A stretch of 64,000 nucleotides of DNA, from contig JAUXOA010000029.1 in NCBI GenBank assembly GCA_030682475.1, positions 52,562-116,561 of the forward strand, in the 5' to 3' direction. Made by a program: the position numbers and the translations under genes. The stretch comes from Rhodoferax sp. (GTDB lineage: Bacteria > Pseudomonadota > Gammaproteobacteria > Burkholderiales > Burkholderiaceae_C). Numbering within the stretch: position 1 is the stretch's first letter; each line of letters opens with the position of its first letter. Below are positions 36,419-44,983 of the stretch, in pieces. Under the pieces are notes generated by a model. The model did not search any database. It was given only the letters and a program-made list of their open reading frames with translations, and was not told where the DNA came from.

Positions 36419-36974
36419 ATGATGCAGGGCTCCGACATTTTTTCAAAGCAACCAACTGCCGTGGCCCCCGCTCCTGATTTCTTGCACACCACATCCAAGC
36501 GCCTGACGGCCTATTTTTTCCTGGCCCTCAGTATGTCACTGGTCGGCAGCTACGTCGCCCTGTCAAAACCGCTGGTGGCCGCGCTGCCGGTCTTTTTACT
36601 GGTCTGGCTGCGATTTGGCATCGGCGGACTCGCCATGCTGCACTGGCTGAAAAAACCAGCCGACGAAGCACCGATGACCTTGGCCACTAAAAAACTGGTT
36701 TTTCTGGGATCCTTGCTCGGCAACTTTCTATTTTCCATCCTCATGCTGTACGGTGTGAGCATGACCAGCGCAGTCTCAGCGGGCGTCATCATGGCATCCA
36801 TTCCAGCGGTCGTCGCGTTGCTGAGCTGGTTTTTCCTGCGCGAGCGGATTGACCTTCGGGTCTGGGCAGCGATTGCCTGTGCCGCTTTCGGCATCGGACT
36901 GTTTGCCCTGTCAAAATCAGAGTTATCCATGCAAGTTGGGCAGGGGCTGGATGCCAATTTATCTCAAAAAAATA
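36419..36974 (+). pseudogene. EamA/DMT-family transporter, 5' part, split by an IS1595 element
   Basis: The first 185 codons encode five membrane helices of an EamA domain (AYFFLALSMSLVGSYVALSK; FLLVWLRFGIGGLAMLHWL; LVFLGSLLGNFLFSILMLY; GVIMASIPAVVALLSWFFL; VWAAIACAAFGIGLFALSK). The gene is then cut by a transposable element with a perfect 8-base target duplication. Joining this part to base 39,003 restores frame exactly (SQKNMLLGNLLVFGAVLCEA). The frame also stays open into the element, so a chimera with the passenger protease is possible. It diverges from potG. Confidence 0.9.
36967..36974 (+). repeat. Target site duplication, left copy
   Basis: AAAAAATA directly precedes the element and is repeated at 38,995-39,002 directly after it. 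Eight bases is the duplication length known for the IS1595 family. Confidence 0.93.
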
Positions 36975-37036
36975 GGCATTTATCCCCTCAGAACAAGTGT
37001 GTGAGAGGGGAGCATTCTTGGTATAGTGAGGGCCTC

Positions 37037-38086
37037 ATGCAGTGTGAATTCGGTCTACATGATTTGGACTTTGATGAAAGTCTGGTCACCTGTTACTCGA
37101 CACGCGGCACACCATATTTAAAGCGGGTGAAGGTTGGCATGCCGAGAATTTCTGAAGATGTTTTAGAGAGCACGTTTTTTTTGTACTCCAGCGAACAGGA
37201 AGCCAAAGTCGGTTCTAAGGACGGCGGAACTGGATTTGTTATTTCATTCCCATCAGAAAGAGTGCCTGATATCACCTATTTTTACGGTGTGACGAATTGG
37301 CATGCTGCGGTGAGTCGTGGATTTTCGGTTGTCAGATTGAACGCATCCAACGGGTCGAACGATGTGATTTCTTTCGGCCCCGAGGATTGGATATTTGATC
37401 CAAACGGGGATGATCTTGCCGTTATTGACTTGAGCCCAGATTTCAAAACGCATCAGTGCAAACCAATTCCAGCAGGATTGATTTATTCTAGGGATGTGTT
37501 GCACGACCCAAATGGGCTTGATGTTGGGCTGGGTGATGATGCATTCATGATCGGACGATTCGTAGATATGGATGGCGTTGATAGAAACTTATCAACGGCA
37601 AGGTTTGGAAGCATCAGCGCATCACTTGTGCCACTGCCTGCGCGCGGTCCAAGCAAAACCACTAGCGAGGGCTATTGTTTGGATATGCGTTCCAAGAGCG
37701 GGTATTCTGGGTCGCCAGTTTTCGCCTACCGCACGCCAGGGACAAATCTAAAACTCACTCTGAATCGTGGTGGAGTACCAGATTTAACACGCAGCATGCT
37801 TTGCTTGCTTGGTGTGCATCTTGGGCAGTTTGAGGAAAATCTGAAACTCGATAGAGATAACAAGAAAATTGTTTCCGGCGCAAGTGGCATGACTACAGTC
37901 ATACCCGCATGGAAAATTCTGGAATTGCTTGATAACCCGAAGCTAAAGAGCGAACGCGAACGCAGCGATGCGATCTGGCAAGAGAGAATTTATCCGAGGA
38001 TGGTGCTGGAAGCGGCTCAGACCAATTCTTCTCACAAAGAAGACTTTAATGGTCTTCTGGACGCGGCAGTCAGAGGGACGCCATAA
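37037..38086 (+). CDS. Trypsin-like serine protease, passenger of the IS1595 element
   Basis: The 349-residue protein has the order and spacing of an S1-type triad: His in YFYGVTNWHAAVSRG (about residue 93), Asp in GDDLAVIDLS (about 135) and Ser in SKSGYSGSPVFAYR (about 225). GTGFVISFPSE before the His fits the first barrel strand. There is no signal peptide. The ATG at 37,037 follows GAGGG by five bases. The frame is open upstream into the split EamA gene. The last 17 bases overlap the 3' end of the convergent transposase gene. A role in stabilising or defending the element is only conjecture. Confidence 0.75.
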   Translation: MQCEFGLHDLDFDESLVTCYSTRGTPYLKRVKVGMPRISEDVLESTFFLYSSEQEAKVGSKDGGTGFVISFPSERVPDITYFYGVTNWHAAVSRGFSVVRLNASNGSNDVISFGPEDWIFDPNGDDLAVIDLSPDFKTHQCKPIPAGLIYSRDVLHDPNGLDVGLGDDAFMIGRFVDMDGVDRNLSTARFGSISASLVPLPARGPSKTTSEGYCLDMRSKSGYSGSPVFAYRTPGTNLKLTLNRGGVPDLTRSMLCLLGVHLGQFEENLKLDRDNKKIVSGASGMTTVIPAWKILELLDNPKLKSERERSDAIWQERIYPRMVLEAAQTNSSHKEDFNGLLDAAVRGTP

Positions 38087-38927
38087 GCTGAGCGAACATG
38101 CCAGCCGGATCGTGGCGCATGTTGTAGCGGAAGCTGAATTCACCAACGTACTTTTGCAGGTGCTTGCCTGATACGTGGATGTGAGTGGAGCGGATAGCGC
38201 CCTTTAGGTGCTTCCAGAACCCCTCAACACCGTTGACGTGGTGGATGCCGTTAACGTACTGTTCCTGGCCATGCTTCACGGTTCCGTGTGTGTAGCCGAG
38301 TTTGCTAATCTGTCCGTAGCTCGCCAGTTCGTCAGTGCTAACAGTGGTTCCAGAAACCACTTCGGATTCAATGAAGGATTCCAACGTGCTGCGGCTGACG
38401 TTCGGGATTACGCGGGCCGTGATGTTGCCGTCACGCTCAAGGACTGCGGCAACGATAGTCTTGTTCTTCGCGCCACGGCCACGGATGCCCTTTGCTCTTC
38501 CGCCAACGTAGGTTTCATCAACCTCGACGTGGCCGGACTTCGGAGGGTCAATGTCGTTCTTGCCACCCATGAGCTTGCGAAGCTCAATGCCAATGCGGTA
38601 GGCAGTCTTGTACGTGACCCCGAGTTGACGCTCAAGCTCTTTGCCCGACACGCCGTTGCGCGTGGCAGTCATTAGATACATGGCGTGGAACCACAGTGTC
38701 AAGGGCGTCGTGGACTTTTCAAAAGGGGTGCCAACGCACGGATAGACGTGGTGGCCGCAGTCTTGGCAGGCGTAACCGCGACGGCCAGTGATGCGGAAGA
38801 ACTTGGCACCGACAACGCCACAACCGGGGCAAGTCGGGCTCTGGCCGTACTTGCGCAACATGATCGCGTCAAGGCAGGCGTCGTCCGTGGGGTACTCGGC
38901 TTGGAACTGCTTGAACGTGTATTTCAT
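38070..38927 (-). CDS. IS1595-family transposase
   Basis: The 285-residue transposase has an N-terminal zinc ribbon (CPGCGVVGAKFF, YACQDCGHHVYPCVGTPF), a helical segment (RNGVSGKELERQLGVTYKTA) and a DDE-type domain starting HVEVDETYVGGRAKGIRGRG, with TVSTDELASYGQISKLGYTH and NGVEGFWKHLKGAIRSTHIH. These are hallmarks of the IS1595/ISXO2-like group. It looks full length and intact. It sits 67 bases from the right inverted end, which should carry its promoter. Confidence 0.95.
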   Translation of the reverse strand: MKYTFKQFQAEYPTDDACLDAIMLRKYGQSPTCPGCGVVGAKFFRITGRRGYACQDCGHHVYPCVGTPFEKSTTPLTLWFHAMYLMTATRNGVSGKELERQLGVTYKTAYRIGIELRKLMGGKNDIDPPKSGHVEVDETYVGGRAKGIRGRGAKNKTIVAAVLERDGNITARVIPNVSRSTLESFIESEVVSGTTVSTDELASYGQISKLGYTHGTVKHGQEQYVNGIHHVNGVEGFWKHLKGAIRSTHIHVSGKHLQKYVGEFSFRYNMRHDPAGMFAQLMASL

Positions 38928-39002
38928 GATCGGTTTCCTCTTTACTTGCCTTGAGGATAGTCGATAAGTTACTTGTCGTCAAGGGATAAATGCCAAAAAA
39001 TA

Positions 39003-39462
39003 TGCTACTGGGCAATTTGCTGGTCTTCGGTGCGGTATTGTGCGAGGCCGCTTACGTCGTAATTGGGAAGAAGCTCACTGGCGCACTGACACCGAAACGG
39101 ATCACGTCGTTGATCAACCTGTGGGGATTTGTGCTGGTGACGCCTATGGGCATCTACGTGGCCCTGAAATTTGACTTTGGCAGCGTGGGCTCAGGCACCT
39201 GGGCGCTGTTGCTCTTCTACGCGCTGGCTGCCAGCGTGTGGACCGTGTGGCTATGGTTGACGGGCCTGAAGACCGTACCGACCGCGAAGGCCGGGGTGTT
39301 CACCGTGATGCTGCCGGTCTCAAGCGCGCTGGTCGGCGTGTTTGCATTGGGCGAGAACTGAGTGGCGTGCAACTGCTGGCTTTTGCCATTGCCTTGCTGG
39401 GGGTGGTGCTGGCCACCCTGCCCGCCTGTGCCAGCGTCAAGCAAGCACAAGCAAACACATGA
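39003..39462 (+). pseudogene. EamA/DMT-family transporter, 3' part, with frameshift
   Basis: From base 39,003 the second EamA domain continues (NLLVFGAVLCEAAYVVIGKK; LLLFYALAASVWTVWLWLTG; AGVFTVMLPVSSALVGVFAL). The frame stops at 39,361 directly after FALGEN. The lost end (LSGVQLLAFAIALLGVVLAT, then LPACASVKQAQANT) follows in the next frame to 39,462. One missing C after GAGAAC explains it. So the gene carries two lesions, the IS insertion and this deletion (or a sequencing error). Confidence 0.85.
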
Positions 39463-39575
39463 AATACCGTGTTGTGACGCGGTGTTGATGACGGCATCTG
39501 CTGCACTGCGTGAACACTTTGCGGTGGCTTGAACGGATCAAATTCTGTTTTCAGAGGGAACAGCCGCTGAAATCG

Positions 39576-39635
39576 CCAATGAAAAAACAACACTGCCCAA
39601 TGAAAAAAACACATTTTTCCTTGGAAACACACAAA
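39576..39635 (+). promoter_or_regulatory. Tandem CCAATGAAAAAA motif before the SWIB gene
   Basis: CCAATGAAAAAA occurs at 39,576 and again at 39,597, exactly 21 bases (two helical turns) apart, followed by CATTTTTCCTTGGAAAC. It lies about 110 bases upstream of the SWIB-protein start. The motif resembles the GAAAAA/TTTTTC blocks before aceA. It may be a binding array for one regulator; this is inference. Confidence 0.4.
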
Positions 39636-39715
39636 TTCTCCAGTAGCATCCACTTTGCCAGTGAAGAAGGAGTTTTTCTCTGGTGATTAATCAACTTCTA
39701 GAAGGACAATAAATC

Positions 39716-40177
39716 ATGGCAACTGCAAAAAAAGCTCCGGCAAAAAAAGCACCCGCAAAAAAAGCAGCACTGGCTAAAAAGGCCGCACCTGCAAAGAAAG
39801 CGGCTCCCGCCAAAAAAGTAGCCAAAAAGGCACCGGCAAAAAAGGCAGCACCAGCTAAAAAAGCTGCGCCCGCCAAAAAAGCCGCCCCAGCGAAAAAGCC
39901 TGCTGCAAAAAAAGCGCCCGCCAAAAAGCGGACCCCCAACGCAGCCTTCATGAAACCCCTGACGCCCAGCGCCGCTCTGGCTGCTGTAGTGGGTGCAAAC
40001 CCGCTGCCACGCACCGAGGTGGTCAGCAAGCTGTGGACTTACATCAAGAAGAACAAGCTGCAAGACGCAGCCAATAAGCGCATGATCAACGCCGACGCCA
40101 AGCTGAAGGAAATCTTCGGCAAGATGCAGGTGTCCATGTTCGAGATGGCTGGCCTGATTGGCAAACACCTCAAGTAA
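39716..40177 (+). CDS. Histone H1-like Lys/Ala/Pro repeat protein with C-terminal SWIB domain
   Basis: The 153-residue protein has two parts. Residues 1-72 consist of near-tandem KKAPA and KKAAPA units, strongly basic and unstructured, like bacterial histone H1-like tails. Residues about 78-153 form a SWIB/MDM2 domain (MKPLTPSAALAAVVG, EVVSKLWTYIKKNKLQD, MINADAKLKEIFG). It probably binds DNA in the nucleoid. AGAAGGAC lies before the ATG and an intrinsic terminator follows. SWIB proteins with such tails are common in Burkholderiales and Chlamydia. The tail is prone to length change by slippage. Confidence 0.92.
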   Translation: MATAKKAPAKKAPAKKAALAKKAAPAKKAAPAKKVAKKAPAKKAAPAKKAAPAKKAAPAKKPAAKKAPAKKRTPNAAFMKPLTPSAALAAVVGANPLPRTEVVSKLWTYIKKNKLQDAANKRMINADAKLKEIFGKMQVSMFEMAGLIGKHLK

Positions 40178-40198
40178 TCAGCACCCGCTGTCTACTTC

Positions 40199-40229
40199 AA
40201 AGGCCGACGCAAGTCGGCCTTTTTGTTTA
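40199..40229 (+). terminator. Rho-independent terminator after the SWIB gene
   Basis: The stem AAGGCCGAC/GTCGGCCTT with a GCAA loop is followed by TTTTGTTT. It ends at the 3' end of the convergent TPP-enzyme gene and may serve both directions. Confidence 0.9.
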
Positions 40230-41966
40230 TCGCGCGTCCTGCATACGGTCCAGCGCTGCTTGCGTGATGGCCGACAAGGTGCCACGGGTGCTGATCACCT
40301 CCGGGTCCAGCATCACCTCAATCAGGGTTCCCTGCACGCGCGCCAGCGCCGCCAGCAAGGCCGGTTCAAACTCGGCTGTTTGGGTGATGCGCACACCGGC
40401 ATAGCCATAGGCGCGCGCCAGCGCCGCAAAATCAGGATTCTTCAGTTGTGATCCGGTAACGTGCTGCGGGTACTCGCGCTCCTGGTGCATGCGGATGGTG
40501 CCGAACATGCTGTTGTTGAGCAGCACGATGATGGTCTTAGCCCCGTATTGCGTGGCGGTTGCAAGCTCTTGCCCGTTCATCAAAAAATCACCATCACCGG
40601 TGATGGTAAAAACCAGGCGCCCGGTCGTTATGGCCGCCGCAATGCCGGCCGGCACGCCGTAGCCCATGGCGCCGTTAGTGGGTGCCAGTTGCGTCTTGAA
40701 GCCCTTGGCCAGTCCGTGGTGCCTGAAAAAGCGGTGCACCCAACTGGCAAAGTTGCCCGCACCATTGGTCAGTACCGCATCAGCAGGCAGATGCTTTTGC
40801 AAGGTCGCCACCATGGCCGGCATATCGATGTCGCCAGGCAAGGTCTGCGGCTCCAGGTTGGCCAGGTAGTCGGTGTGGCAGGCCTGCGTCCAGGCTTCCC
40901 ATGCCACTGCCACCGGCGCCGTCAATACCTCCAGCGAGCAGGCGGCCGCGTTCATGGTCGCGTTGATGGCCAGATCAGCCTGGTAAACGCGGTTCAGTTC
41001 TTCCGCACTGGCGTGGATGTGCACCAGCTTTTGCTTCGGTTTGGGCACTTCAAACAAGGCGTAGCCGCCGCTGGTCATCTCCCCGAGCCGCGGACCGATG
41101 GCAAGAATCAGGTCGCTATTCTTGATCCGCGCTGCCAGCTTGGGGTTGATGCCAATGCCAACGTCACCCGCATACAAGGGATGGTGGTTGTCAAACGTGT
41201 CCTGAAAACGGAATGCGTTGCCCACCGGCAGTTTCCAGTTTTCAGCGAAACGCTGCAAAGCCTGCGCCGCCTGCACGGTCCAGCCGCCACCGCCGGCAAT
41301 GACCATCGGTCGCTCTGCTTTCAATAGCATCTCACGCAGGGTACGCAGGGAGACGGGGTCACTCCAGGCCTCCACCGCAGCAACGCGTGGCAGCGCTTGC
41401 GGCAGCACACCGGTACCGGCGTGCGCCAGCACGGCCTGCGTCAGCATGTCTTCGGGCAGCACCAGCACCACCGGGCCGGGGCGGCCGTTCATGGCGGTAG
41501 CAAAGGCGCGCGCCACGTATTCAGGGATGCGGCGCGCATCGTCAATGCGCTCCACGCGTTTGGCAAAACCTTTGGTGCTGGGACCGAAGAAAGCACAGAA
41601 GTCCACCTCCTGAAACGCTTCGCGGTCGCGCGCGTCACTCGCCACGTCGCCAACAAACAGCACCATCGGCGTCGAGTCCTGAAACGCGGTATGGACGCCG
41701 ATGGAGGCATTGGTGGCACCCGGACCGCGCGTCACAAAACACACGCCCGGGCGACCGGTGAGTTTGCCGTGCGCCTCCGCCATGAAGGCAGCGCCGCCCT
41801 CTTGACGATTGATCACGAACTGAATCTGGTCGCGGTAGCGGTGAAATCCATCCAGCACCGCAAGATAGCTCTCGCCTGGTACGCCAAAGGCATGCGTAAC
41901 ACCTTGTGCAACAAGGCATTGAACCAACAAGTGGCCAGCGATTTGGGGAGTTGGGTCAGTCATCAT
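40227..41966 (-). CDS. Thiamine pyrophosphate-dependent enzyme, acetolactate synthase-like
   Basis: The roughly 579-residue protein has the three-domain plan of TPP decarboxylase-type enzymes. The catalytic Glu lies in VINRQEGGAAFMAEAHGKLT, a central domain follows, and the TPP/Mg motif runs from TITGDGDFLMNGQELATA to IIVLLNNSMFGTIRMH. It resembles acetolactate synthase large subunits and related 2-oxoacid enzymes, but no small regulatory subunit gene is near. The substrate is undetermined. Two adjacent ATG codons (41,966 and 41,963) may start it; a frame extending further upstream lacks support. It is divergent from the MFS gene. Confidence 0.8.
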   Translation of the reverse strand: MMTDPTPQIAGHLLVQCLVAQGVTHAFGVPGESYLAVLDGFHRYRDQIQFVINRQEGGAAFMAEAHGKLTGRPGVCFVTRGPGATNASIGVHTAFQDSTPMVLFVGDVASDARDREAFQEVDFCAFFGPSTKGFAKRVERIDDARRIPEYVARAFATAMNGRPGPVVLVLPEDMLTQAVLAHAGTGVLPQALPRVAAVEAWSDPVSLRTLREMLLKAERPMVIAGGGGWTVQAAQALQRFAENWKLPVGNAFRFQDTFDNHHPLYAGDVGIGINPKLAARIKNSDLILAIGPRLGEMTSGGYALFEVPKPKQKLVHIHASAEELNRVYQADLAINATMNAAACSLEVLTAPVAVAWEAWTQACHTDYLANLEPQTLPGDIDMPAMVATLQKHLPADAVLTNGAGNFASWVHRFFRHHGLAKGFKTQLAPTNGAMGYGVPAGIAAAITTGRLVFTITGDGDFLMNGQELATATQYGAKTIIVLLNNSMFGTIRMHQEREYPQHVTGSQLKNPDFAALARAYGYAGVRITQTAEFEPALLAALARVQGTLIEVMLDPEVISTRGTLSAITQAALDRMQDAR

Positions 41967-42053
41967 CCCTGCATTGTGCCGAAAAATATGATCTCTACCG
42001 AGCCTGCGCTGCATTTCAGCTACAGTTCGATTCCTTTCACCTCGACGCCGACA

Positions 42054-43223
42054 ATGACAGATTCCCAGGCCTCGCAGCGGCTGGCGCTGACCAGACTGAT
42101 GGCATTGATCGCGATGATGGTGCTATCGCACATCAGCTTTACCGGCGCTCGCGTGGCGTTGTCGCTGTATGCGATCCATCTCGGCGCATCCACCTTCACC
42201 GTCGGCCTGTTGATTGGCCTGCTGTCGGTGTTGCCCATGTTGCTGTCGGTGCACATGGGTCGTTGGTCCGACCGCGTCGGCATCGTGCGGCCGGCCTCGA
42301 TTGCCTTGAGCGTGGTGGCGCTCGGCACATTGCTGCCGGCGCTCTACGCCTCGATCACCTCCTTGTGCATCGCCAGCGTACTGCTGGGTAGCGGCTTCAT
42401 GCTGATGCATGTGTCGATCAGCAACGCGGTTGGACACGCCAGCACGCCCGCGACTCGCACGCGCGCCTTCACGCTGCTGGCGCTGGGTTTTTCCACGTCG
42501 ACCGTGCTCGGCCCGGTGATTGCCGGGTTCAGCATCGACTATGCCGGCCATGGCGCCACCTTCGTCGTGCTGGCGGCGTTCTCGGTACTGGCACTGGGCG
42601 TGCTGGCCTGGGTGCGCAAAACTGCGCCAGCGCGCGCGGCACACAGCGCCCGGCCGCACGACGCGCATGTGCTCGATCTGGTCCGTGATGCGCCGATGCG
42701 CGCCGTGTTCATCGTCAGCGGCTTGCTCAGCATGGGTTGGGACATGTTCACCTTCATGGTGCCGGTGCAGGGCGCGCGCATCGGGCTGTCGGCCTCCACC
42801 ATCGGGCTCATCATGGGCACTTTCGGCGTGGCCACCTTTGTCGTGCGCCTGGCCATGCCGGGCATCAATCGCCATTTGAGCGAATGGCAGACGCTGACCG
42901 CCGCGCTAGCAATCACCGCGTTTGTGTATTTGCTCTTTCCCCTGTTCACCGCCGTACCGGTGCTGCTGGCGCTGGCGTTTTTGCTCGGCCTGGGCCTGGG
43001 TTCGACCCAGCCGATGGTGATGAGCCTGCTTCACAAGGTGGCTCCCGCCGGACGCACCGGCGAGGCCGTGGGCGTGCGCGCCACGCTGATGAATGCAAGC
43101 CAGACCTTTTTACCCTTGCTGTTTGGCGGTTTGGGCAGCGCCGCCGGCATGGTGCCCGCGTTCTGGACGCTGGCCATCATCCTGACGGCTGGCGGGGCAT
43201 TTGCCAGCAAGCGCAAAAGCTAG
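42054..43223 (+). CDS. MFS transporter
   Basis: The 389-residue protein has about 12 membrane helices. The conserved loop between helices 2 and 3 reads SVHMGRWSDRVGIVRPA. The second half repeats the plan (VSGLLSMGWDMFTFMVPVQG; FGVATFVVRLAMPG). Substrate is unknown; sugar-phosphate or drug efflux groups look similar at this level. I start at the ATG at 42,054, since upstream codons overlap the divergent TPP-enzyme gene. No strong ribosome site is seen. The J-domain gene follows by about 50 bases. Confidence 0.85.
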   Translation: MTDSQASQRLALTRLMALIAMMVLSHISFTGARVALSLYAIHLGASTFTVGLLIGLLSVLPMLLSVHMGRWSDRVGIVRPASIALSVVALGTLLPALYASITSLCIASVLLGSGFMLMHVSISNAVGHASTPATRTRAFTLLALGFSTSTVLGPVIAGFSIDYAGHGATFVVLAAFSVLALGVLAWVRKTAPARAAHSARPHDAHVLDLVRDAPMRAVFIVSGLLSMGWDMFTFMVPVQGARIGLSASTIGLIMGTFGVATFVVRLAMPGINRHLSEWQTLTAALAITAFVYLLFPLFTAVPVLLALAFLLGLGLGSTQPMVMSLLHKVAPAGRTGEAVGVRATLMNASQTFLPLLFGGLGSAAGMVPAFWTLAIILTAGGAFASKRKS

Positions 43224-43270
43224 ATCGCGGTGCATAATAGCAGGCTGTGCCCCCAAAAGCCAACGCACGC

Positions 43271-43579
43271 ATGAAAGACCACTACGCAGCCCTCGGGCTT
43301 GGCAGCGACGCGACGCTGGCCGATGTGAAAAAGGCGTTTCGCCAAAAAGCGTCTCTCCACCACCCTGACAGGAACACCGCCGCCGCCGCACCGGAGCGCT
43401 TTCGGGCGGTGCAAGAGGCTTACGAAGTGCTCTCTGATGCCGCCAAACGCCAGGCTTACGACGACAACCGCCGCCGTAACCTGCTCGACAGCCCGATCGA
43501 TACGGCGCGGGAAATCTGGCAAAACTACTTTAACCAGTTACTTTCAAAGCCCCATGACATGAAAAACCAAGCGCCATGA
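43271..43579 (+). CDS. Small J-domain (DnaJ-type) co-chaperone
   Basis: The 102-residue protein is almost only a J domain. Helix II is LADVKKAFRQKASLHHPDRN, with the HPD triplet that stimulates Hsp70 ATPase, and helix III is APERFRAVQEAYEVLSDAAK. A short tail (SPIDTAREIWQNYFNQLL) replaces the Gly/Phe and zinc regions of true DnaJ. A GTG start 24 bases upstream would add eight residues. The stop overlaps the next gene (ATGA), so it is coupled to an uncharacterised protein, which may be its client or partner. Confidence 0.88.
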   Translation: MKDHYAALGLGSDATLADVKKAFRQKASLHHPDRNTAAAAPERFRAVQEAYEVLSDAAKRQAYDDNRRRNLLDSPIDTAREIWQNYFNQLLSKPHDMKNQAP

Positions 43580-44130
43580 GAATCTCCCCCTTTTTCCTCG
43601 GACTGCGCTCGGCTTACCAGGCTGAACTGGACGATTTGACGTTTGACTCCGAAGGACGGGACGTGCTGCGCCAGCGCTTGTCCGAGCGACGCAAAGAACT
43701 CAACTTTTTGCTCCAAATGATCGAACTCAGCCCCGAGATGGTGGCGGTCATATTCCACCAGGGCTTTCACTTCAAGTTGCCCGCCGTGATGGACCATTTG
43801 CTGACGCATGAAGCGGATGAATTTCCAGACTGGGACAGCCTGGCGCACGCCCTTCATCTGCCACCCTGGGCGCAGGACTTGACCCAAGTGGTACGCAAAG
43901 AGCCGATGGGCGAGTGGTTTTTGACGGTGGCCGCCGGCTTGGAATACATGCACAGCAAGCCGCACGCTGCTCCAGTCGCAAAGAATGACAATCTCGCTGA
44001 CGAAAGTGCCGAGGATGAGGGCGACGATCATTTGGGCGAGTTCGATGCGGATGAAGAAAACGACGCCCGCGCCCGCGAAGAAGCTGGCGCTGACTGGATG
44101 GTCGAACAGGGTTTTGACCGAAAAGACTGA
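43576..44130 (+). CDS. Conserved-looking hypothetical protein with acidic tail
   Basis: I do not recognise this 184-residue protein. The first 130 residues look mostly helical (LRQRLSERRKELNFLLQMIE; FKLPAVMDHLLTHEADEFPD). The last 45 are very acidic (NLADESAEDEGDDHLGEFDA). No signal peptide or membrane segment is seen. It overlaps the J-domain gene by 4 bases and a repeat unit follows its stop. Codon use looks native. The operon-like spacing suggests that it works with the J-domain protein. Confidence 0.75.
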   Translation: MRISPFFLGLRSAYQAELDDLTFDSEGRDVLRQRLSERRKELNFLLQMIELSPEMVAVIFHQGFHFKLPAVMDHLLTHEADEFPDWDSLAHALHLPPWAQDLTQVVRKEPMGEWFLTVAAGLEYMHSKPHAAPVAKNDNLADESAEDEGDDHLGEFDADEENDARAREEAGADWMVEQGFDRKD

Positions 44131-44190
44131 AGCCTTGCGGGACAGACCGCAGTTACGCGAAGCGAACAAGCTCTGTCCCCAACTGATTAG
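44130..44190 (+). repeat. GGGACAGA intergenic repeat, copy 7
   Basis: A single, near-consensus unit: CCTTGCGGGACAGACCGCAG, then TTACGCGAAGCGAACAAGC, then TCTGTCCCCAACTGATTAGA. It fills the gap from the preceding stop to 9 bases before the next ATG. Confidence 0.92.
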
Positions 44191-44199
44191 ACAACCTTC

Positions 44200-44958
44200 A
44201 TGAACCACCTTGCCCTGATCGCAAAAACCCAAAGTTTGATAGCTGCCGGCGACATCGTTGGCGCCGAGTTCGCATTGGTCGAGTTGGCCGACACACAAGG
44301 AGACGCTGCGCTGATGGTGGTACTGGAGCAGTTGCCACCCAAAGACATTCTGGCGGTGATCCGCGAGTACGACAATTCCAAAGAATCGGTCATCAACCTG
44401 CTGGTGACGCCTGCGCAGTTCGCGCGCGCCGTGGTGATTGAAAAGCAATACAAGGATCTGACCCGCACCCACTTGCGCGGCATGGTCAACTCGATCATTT
44501 TCAGAGACGGCGCTGACCCGCTTGAATTTTGCAACGCAATGGGCGATTTGGAAGGCGGCAGCGAAGCCTTGGCTGACTATTTTTCCGAGAAATGGAGTCG
44601 TGTCGAAGCCTTTGCCCGCAGCGGCACGTTTGAGGCGACAGAAGACGACGGCGAGATGCTGACAGAGGCCGCCTTGCTGGCCTCGGCCTACGTCAAACCG
44701 CGCGTCGAACAAGACGAAGTTGCCGACCAGGACTGGATGGAACTGGCTTGGATACTGCGCCACAAGTGCCCCGACCTCTTCATTGAAATGCTGATCGTGC
44801 TGCGTGCCAAGGCACGCGCCCACGACACTGGTTTGGGTGACGAAGAAGACGCCCAACAGCAGCGCGAAGATGACGATGGCAAGTTCGAAACCGGCGACAC
44901 CGACCGCGGCAAAGCCACGCCCGCCAAGTTGGAGTCAGACGAGGAATCAGCCATTTAG
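44200..44958 (+). CDS. Hypothetical protein, second companion of the J-domain gene
   Basis: This 252-residue protein is not recognised. It is rich in helices (MNHLALIAKTQSLIAAGDIV; DILAVIREYDNSKESVINLL) and ends in a charged tail (DEEDAQQQREDDDGKFETG). There is no signal peptide. It follows the repeat, with no clear ribosome site in ACAACCTTC before the ATG. It ends 25 bases before the next gene. Acidic tails are shared with the gene before it, which suggests related cellular settings but not homology. Confidence 0.72.
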   Translation: MNHLALIAKTQSLIAAGDIVGAEFALVELADTQGDAALMVVLEQLPPKDILAVIREYDNSKESVINLLVTPAQFARAVVIEKQYKDLTRTHLRGMVNSIIFRDGADPLEFCNAMGDLEGGSEALADYFSEKWSRVEAFARSGTFEATEDDGEMLTEAALLASAYVKPRVEQDEVADQDWMELAWILRHKCPDLFIEMLIVLRAKARAHDTGLGDEEDAQQQREDDDGKFETGDTDRGKATPAKLESDEESAI

Positions 44959-44983
44959 GCCCAGATCATTCAATTTCCCCACG

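Larger units (their letters stand above)
36975..38994. mobile_element. IS1595-family transposable element with passenger gene
   Basis: The element is 2,020 bases long and bounded by perfect 12-base inverted ends (GGCATTTATCCC and GGGATAAATGCC). It is flanked by the 8-base duplication AAAAAATA. It encodes a transposase on the minus strand near its right end and, on the plus strand, a trypsin-like protein that is not needed for transposition. The passenger region is visibly richer in A/T than the host genes. The clean ends and intact transposase suggest a recent insertion. Confidence 0.93.

Noticed and set aside
39691..40168. Apparent hydrophobic, Phe/Ala/Gly repeat proteins on the minus strand
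   Set aside because: They are the complement of the AAAAAAGC-type codons of the SWIB protein tail, not a membrane protein.
43525..44856. 443-codon minus-strand open frame
   Set aside because: It lies antisense to two plus-strand genes and reads through the GGGACAGA repeat, which no real gene here does.
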